From Methanoregulaceae archaeon UXB-2016 (GTDB taxonomy: Archaea > Halobacteriota > Methanomicrobia > Methanomicrobiales > Methanospirillaceae): DNA of 45,804 bases. The notes under the pieces are model-generated. The model did not search any database, had not been told where the DNA came from, and saw only the letters and a list, made by a program, of their open reading frames with translations. The translations under genes were made by a program, and so were the position numbers. Shown in pieces: positions 42,909 to 45,804 of the stretch (the first letter of the stretch is position 1; every line of letters begins with the position of its first letter). Location: contig SISS01000007.1 of assembly GCA_004332335.1 (NCBI GenBank), positions 1-45,804 on the forward strand, written 5' to 3'.

Positions 42909-43783
42909 AGCCGGAGCGCCTCTTCGTAGCGGGTGTAGAACGGGATGGCCGCGATCGCACCGATCACGCCCCGCCCGGTCAGGTGAAGTGACAGGCCCGG
43001 GGTCGGGGTCACGGCGGCCAGCGCCTCGGGCCCGACCTCGCCCCGCTTGACCGCGTCGGCGAAGGGCTGGAGCGCGGCCGGGTCGAAGCCCGTGAAGGCG
43101 GCCATCCCGGTCTGGTCCGAGAGCGTGTGCTCCTCGAGCAGCGCCCGGACCCGGCTCACGAGCTCCTCGGGGTCGCTCGAGGCGAACTCGAGCACCACGC
43201 CCACGCAGTTCTTCGTCCGGAACCGGACCGGATAGAGCTGCACGATCGTATGCGAGAGGTAGACATCGTCCTCGCTCTCGACTCCACGGGCGATGTTGTG
43301 GGCGAGCGTCCAGGTGGCCCCGCTCTCGGGCGTGTCCGTGTCGTCGATCCCGATCAGAACCCGCTGCCGCGCTGGGAGCCAGACCGTGGAGCCGGCCCGG
43401 CGGCCGCCGCCGCAGGGGTCGGCCTCGGCACGGTCGATCCCCGCGGCCTGCGAACGCGAGCCGGCTGCCCCGACGCCGCCGCCGCCGAGCCCGACATAGG
43501 TGACCGCGACCTGGCTTTCGCTCCGTTCGACCCCGGCAATCCCGGCCGGAAACCGCGACCCCTCGAGCGGCAGCTCGACCTGCCCCTCCACGAGCAGGTA
43601 CCGCATGGTCGGGCCGACGCACCGGACCGAGGAGACGAGCGGGCTCTTCTGATAGTGATGCCGAGACCACATGGCCCCGCCGAGACAATCATAGAACTCG
43701 ACGAGCTCCACCTCGCCGGGCCCGCCCGTCACCGCCACGAGGCGGCGGTATGGGACCGTGTACGGATCAGAGATGCTCGCCAT
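42890..43783 (-). CDS. mmp11: Methanogenesis marker protein 11
   Basis: 297 residues. LVEFYDCLGGAMWSRHHYQKSPLVSS near the N terminus, VTYVGLGGGGVGAA and GIDDTDTPESGATWTLAHNIA (145-165), with HTIVQLYPVRFRTKNCVG after it, match methanogenesis marker 11. GIDDTD is the ATP-site motif shared with TiaS, which activates tRNA cytidine with ATP for agmatine addition. No function is established for marker 11. It overlaps the upstream paralogue by 17 nt and the radical SAM gene by 19 nt. ATG 43783 has AGGA upstream. Confidence 0.85.
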   Translation of the reverse strand: MASISDPYTVPYRRLVAVTGGPGEVELVEFYDCLGGAMWSRHHYQKSPLVSSVRCVGPTMRYLLVEGQVELPLEGSRFPAGIAGVERSESQVAVTYVGLGGGGVGAAGSRSQAAGIDRAEADPCGGGRRAGSTVWLPARQRVLIGIDDTDTPESGATWTLAHNIARGVESEDDVYLSHTIVQLYPVRFRTKNCVGVVLEFASSDPEELVSRVRALLEEHTLSDQTGMAAFTGFDPAALQPFADAVKRGEVGPEALAAVTPTPGLSLHLTGRGVIGAIAAIPFYTRYEEALRLWDGLS

Positions 43784-44723
43784 GGAGTCCTGCCGCCTCG
43801 CTTCCCTCGTTCGCCCAGAGGAGTGCTCCGAGCGCCCCGATCCGCCCCTTGCCTCCGTTCGGGTCGATGAACCGGATGCCGAACCGTGCCGCAATCGCCA
43901 CGGCATCGTCGATGGTCAGGATCTCGGTCTTGACCCGGCGCATCTCCTCGTCGGCCGGAGGATGCACAATCCCCTTCCGCACCGCAACCCCCGCGTCGGG
44001 CGAGAGCGAGCGTTCGCGGACGAAGTGAACAATATACTCCTCGAGTTCGCGTACCTGCTCCGGGCGCACCGCATAGACCAGGGCCGAGCCGACGCAGTTC
44101 GTGGTCTTGCTCGGGACGGCCGGGTTGAGCTGGACCAGGCGCATGCCGAGGAGATGGGCCTCCTCGATCGGGCAGGCCGCCGCACACTGCAGGGCAAGGA
44201 CCCAGGTGGCGCCGCCGGCCGCGGTGTCGGTATCGTCGATTCCGAAGACGACCTTATCGTACACGGGCGAGACGATCCTCACCCGGTTCTCCCGGGCGCC
44301 GCCGACCTGCAGGTCCGCCTCGGTCGGGTACTCGGCGCGAATGACGCCGGGCGCCTGCGGCAGGCAGGCCGCCACTCCGACGCCGGCGCCCGCGATCCCG
44401 GCCCAGCTCGTGGCCACCTCATCGCCGACGATCTCGACCGCTTCGAGGGCCTGGCCCCCGCTCTGCGCCTCGGCCGGGCCGAAACTGATGGGAAAACGTC
44501 CTAGCCGGGCGAGGATACGAAGGGTCGAGCCGTCGACCGAGCAGGAGGTGATCGCTCCGCCGGCCCGCTGGCGGTTCATGGCATCCCACTCGACGGGTCC
44601 GCGGGCACAGCAGGTCTCACGGATCTCGGCCACGCCGGCAGCGGGATCGACCATCACCAGGTAGCGTTCGGAGAAGAGCGCGCCGAAACGCGCCCGGACT
44701 TCAGGGGGGGTCAGTGTGATCAT
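43767..44723 (-). CDS. Second GIDDTD protein, paralogue of methanogenesis marker 11
   Basis: 318 residues, co-linear with the following marker-11 gene: an N-terminal domain (IRETCCARGPVEWDAM...), TSWAGIAGAGVGVA (105-118), GIDDTDTAAGGATWVLALQCA (161-181) and MRLVQLNPAVPSKTTNCVGSALVY. Relative to marker 11, the GGAMW-type segment is changed and two adjacent cysteines (38-39) appear. It is the first gene of the operon. An ATP-dependent activation or phosphorylation reaction is plausible from the TiaS relation; the substrate is unknown. Confidence 0.8.
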   Translation of the reverse strand: MITLTPPEVRARFGALFSERYLVMVDPAAGVAEIRETCCARGPVEWDAMNRQRAGGAITSCSVDGSTLRILARLGRFPISFGPAEAQSGGQALEAVEIVGDEVATSWAGIAGAGVGVAACLPQAPGVIRAEYPTEADLQVGGARENRVRIVSPVYDKVVFGIDDTDTAAGGATWVLALQCAAACPIEEAHLLGMRLVQLNPAVPSKTTNCVGSALVYAVRPEQVRELEEYIVHFVRERSLSPDAGVAVRKGIVHPPADEEMRRVKTEILTIDDAVAIAARFGIRFIDPNGGKGRIGALGALLWANEGSEAAGLHGEHL

Positions 44724-44780
44724 GATGCCGCCGAAATCTTCGTTAACAGGATTGTCGGCAGCATCATATTTAACGTCTTC
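44724..44780 (-). promoter_or_regulatory. Promoter of the coenzyme B operon
   Basis: The minus-strand TATA box GTTAAATATG (about 44764-44774) lies 41-51 nt before ATG 44723 and predicts a start near 44743 and a ~20-nt leader. All later junctions in the operon overlap, so this is the only evident promoter for the nine genes. Confidence 0.6.
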
Positions 44781-45034
44781 CGTACGCGCTGACTCCCGGC
44801 GAATACGGCCATGGTAGTTAAATGTACGCTCGCTCTCTCTTCAGAAGTCGGTACGCAATCTGGCATTTCTGACTCGTCGTGAGGGCTGACGGACTGCGTC
44901 TTGGGTTCATGCATGGAATTTCGAAATAAACCCCGCTGTATCGATGGATAGAGAAATGGCCGAAGAAATTGGTGTCTTTTCCCCATCCCGTCCGAGGTAG
45001 TATTTAAACAATGTGATAACGAAAGGAGGAAGAT
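44781..45034. other. Intergenic region without recognised gene
   Basis: An AT-richer spacer between divergent transcripts. It holds a TATA-like TATTTAAAC (45001-45009) and GGAGG (45025-45029), both just before a 21-codon frame annotated separately. Nothing else recognised. Confidence 0.35.
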
Positions 45035-45100
45035 ATGGGGCCCTATGCCCAATATAATAGATATTTGGGGCTATTTGGCGAAATAGAGGCCAAATTTTAG
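45035..45100 (+). CDS. Possible 21-residue small protein
   Basis: ATG 45035 is preceded at 5 nt by AAAGGAGG, among the best ribosome sites in the window, and by a TATA-like TATTTAAAC at 45001-45009. The TATA lies so close that the start may fall after the ribosome site, which weakens the case. The frame encodes a short aromatic-rich peptide (MGPYAQYNRYLGLFGEIEAKF minus its last residue is the first 20). It may be a small protein or a leader of the next gene. Confidence 0.35.
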   Translation: MGPYAQYNRYLGLFGEIEAKF

Positions 45101-45116
45101 TTTGGTCAAAAAGCAA

Positions 45117-45163
45117 GTGTATATATAAGCCGAAGTTCTTGTAATGTGCATAGAGGGTGTTAG
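45117..45163 (+). promoter_or_regulatory. Promoter and ribosome site of the beta-helix protein gene
   Basis: TGTATATATAAGC (about 45118-45130) is a strong archaeal TATA box with an A-rich BRE-like stretch before it. It predicts a start near 45150. AGGGTG lies 5-10 nt before ATG 45164. Confidence 0.7.
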
Positions 45164-45804
45164 ATGAACGTTCGGACCAAATTACTCTTCATTCTATTAC
45201 TATGCGGATGTGCAATCGTCGTGCAATCCGCTGCCGCTGCGACGATTGTCGCCGCAAGCGACGCGAGTGCGGCCTCAAAGGCCAGCGCGCAGTATGTCTG
45301 TGACGGCAGCGGCGATCAGGAGGAACTCAACAGCGCTCTTGCGCGCGGCGGGGAGATCATAATGACCGAAGGTACGTTCCGCACCACGGGCACGGTCTAC
45401 GTCAAGTCCAACTCGGTCTTCCGGGGCCAGGGCGCCGATGCGACCGTCCTCTCGATGGCCGGCGACTACGCGGCCCGCGTGGATATCGCCCAGGCCGGCG
45501 TGACCGTGAGCGACTTCACGATCACGAACCGCGGCTGGCTCATGATCACCACGTCGAACGTGAATGTGCGCGACGTGACGATCCGTGACTCGAAGAAGAC
45601 CGCGCCGACCGTCAACGGCATGTTCTTCGTCTGGGCCGACGGCCGGGTCTGCGAGAACATCGAGTTTGTCCGGTGCAAGGCGATCGACGTCGGCTCGACC
45701 GGGTTCAATCTCAACGGCATGCGCTCGCCCCGGACCAATAAGAACATCCGGTTCGAGGACTGCCTCGCCCTCCGCTGCGGCAACGCCGGTTCGGGCAAGA
45801 TCTG
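45164..45804 (+). CDS. Secreted parallel beta-helix surface protein (3' end outside window)
   Basis: 213 complete codons are visible and the frame is open at the window edge. A signal peptide (NVRTKLLFILLLCGCAIVVQSAAAA) is followed by a pectate-lyase-like beta-helix start: GDGSGDQEELNSAL-type substrate-loop sequence (about residues 48-58), then GTFRTTGTVYVKSNSVFRGQ and rungs such as VTVSDFTITNRG, VNVRDVTIRDSK and IRFEDCLALRCG. Such proteins are abundant at methanogen surfaces and may bind or modify polysaccharide. Any C-terminal anchor would be beyond the window. Confidence 0.85.
   Translation, partial: MNVRTKLLFILLLCGCAIVVQSAAAATIVAASDASAASKASAQYVCDGSGDQEELNSALARGGEIIMTEGTFRTTGTVYVKSNSVFRGQGADATVLSMAGDYAARVDIAQAGVTVSDFTITNRGWLMITTSNVNVRDVTIRDSKKTAPTVNGMFFVWADGRVCENIEFVRCKAIDVGSTGFNLNGMRSPRTNKNIRFEDCLALRCGNAGSGKI

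Overview
The window is archaeal, from a high-GC methanogen, most likely of the order Methanomicrobiales. It carries a split RNA polymerase (H, B'', B', A', A''), archaeal NusA and L30e, archaeal-type CobY, archaeosine RaSEA, FtsZ beside a CdrS-type regulator, tRNA genes without encoded CCA, TATA-type promoters, a methanogenesis-marker-11 protein and a homoaconitase/homocitrate cluster of the coenzyme B type. Placement at order level is inferred from gene content, not from a phylogeny.

Layout. 47-6031: nucleotide-sugar genes (aminotransferase, Gfo/Idh oxidoreductase, UDP-sugar dehydrogenase, and UDP-GlcNAc 2-epimerase on the other strand) around an HD-domain dGTPase-like gene; together they suit a diacetamido-uronic acid or ManNAcA for surface or archaellin glycans. 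6364-7692: a VapBC pair and a 5'-truncated TnpB with its right-end hairpin. 7689-11735: a DUF255 thioredoxin-fold protein and divergent DNA repair genes (UvsE, a MutY-like glycosylase). 11756-13741: a CBS-ParB-like protein and a sugar-phosphate nucleotidyltransferase. 14082-17923: a 1189-residue helical-repeat protein behind a TATA box framed by a perfect inverted repeat, then acylphosphatase. 17920-27103 (minus): the RNA polymerase operon rpoH-B''-B'-A'-A''-rpl30e-nusA, followed by a stand-alone Cas1 homologue. 27179-28910: tRNA-Lys, a response regulator/roadblock pair, tRNA-Pro. 28945-31175: DUF89 protein, ftsZ and cdrS. 31423-34281: CobD-like and CobY cobamide genes plus an archaeal ornithine-cyclodeaminase-family gene. 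34271-36134: RaSEA and a surface protein.

36136-44723 (minus) is the most striking region: nine genes with every junction overlapping and one promoter in front. They are two tandem GIDDTD proteins (one methanogenesis marker 11), a radical SAM enzyme, an IorA-like thiamine-diphosphate enzyme without a ferredoxin domain, homocitrate synthase, both homoaconitase subunits (the small one with the YLRT specificity motif), a Cys/His-rich unknown and homoisocitrate dehydrogenase. The known members make 2-oxosuberate for coenzyme B. The others are candidates for the poorly defined later steps: decarboxylation, thiol introduction and joining to threonine phosphate.

The window ends inside a secreted beta-helix surface protein. 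No CRISPR array, rRNA or complete transposon was seen.
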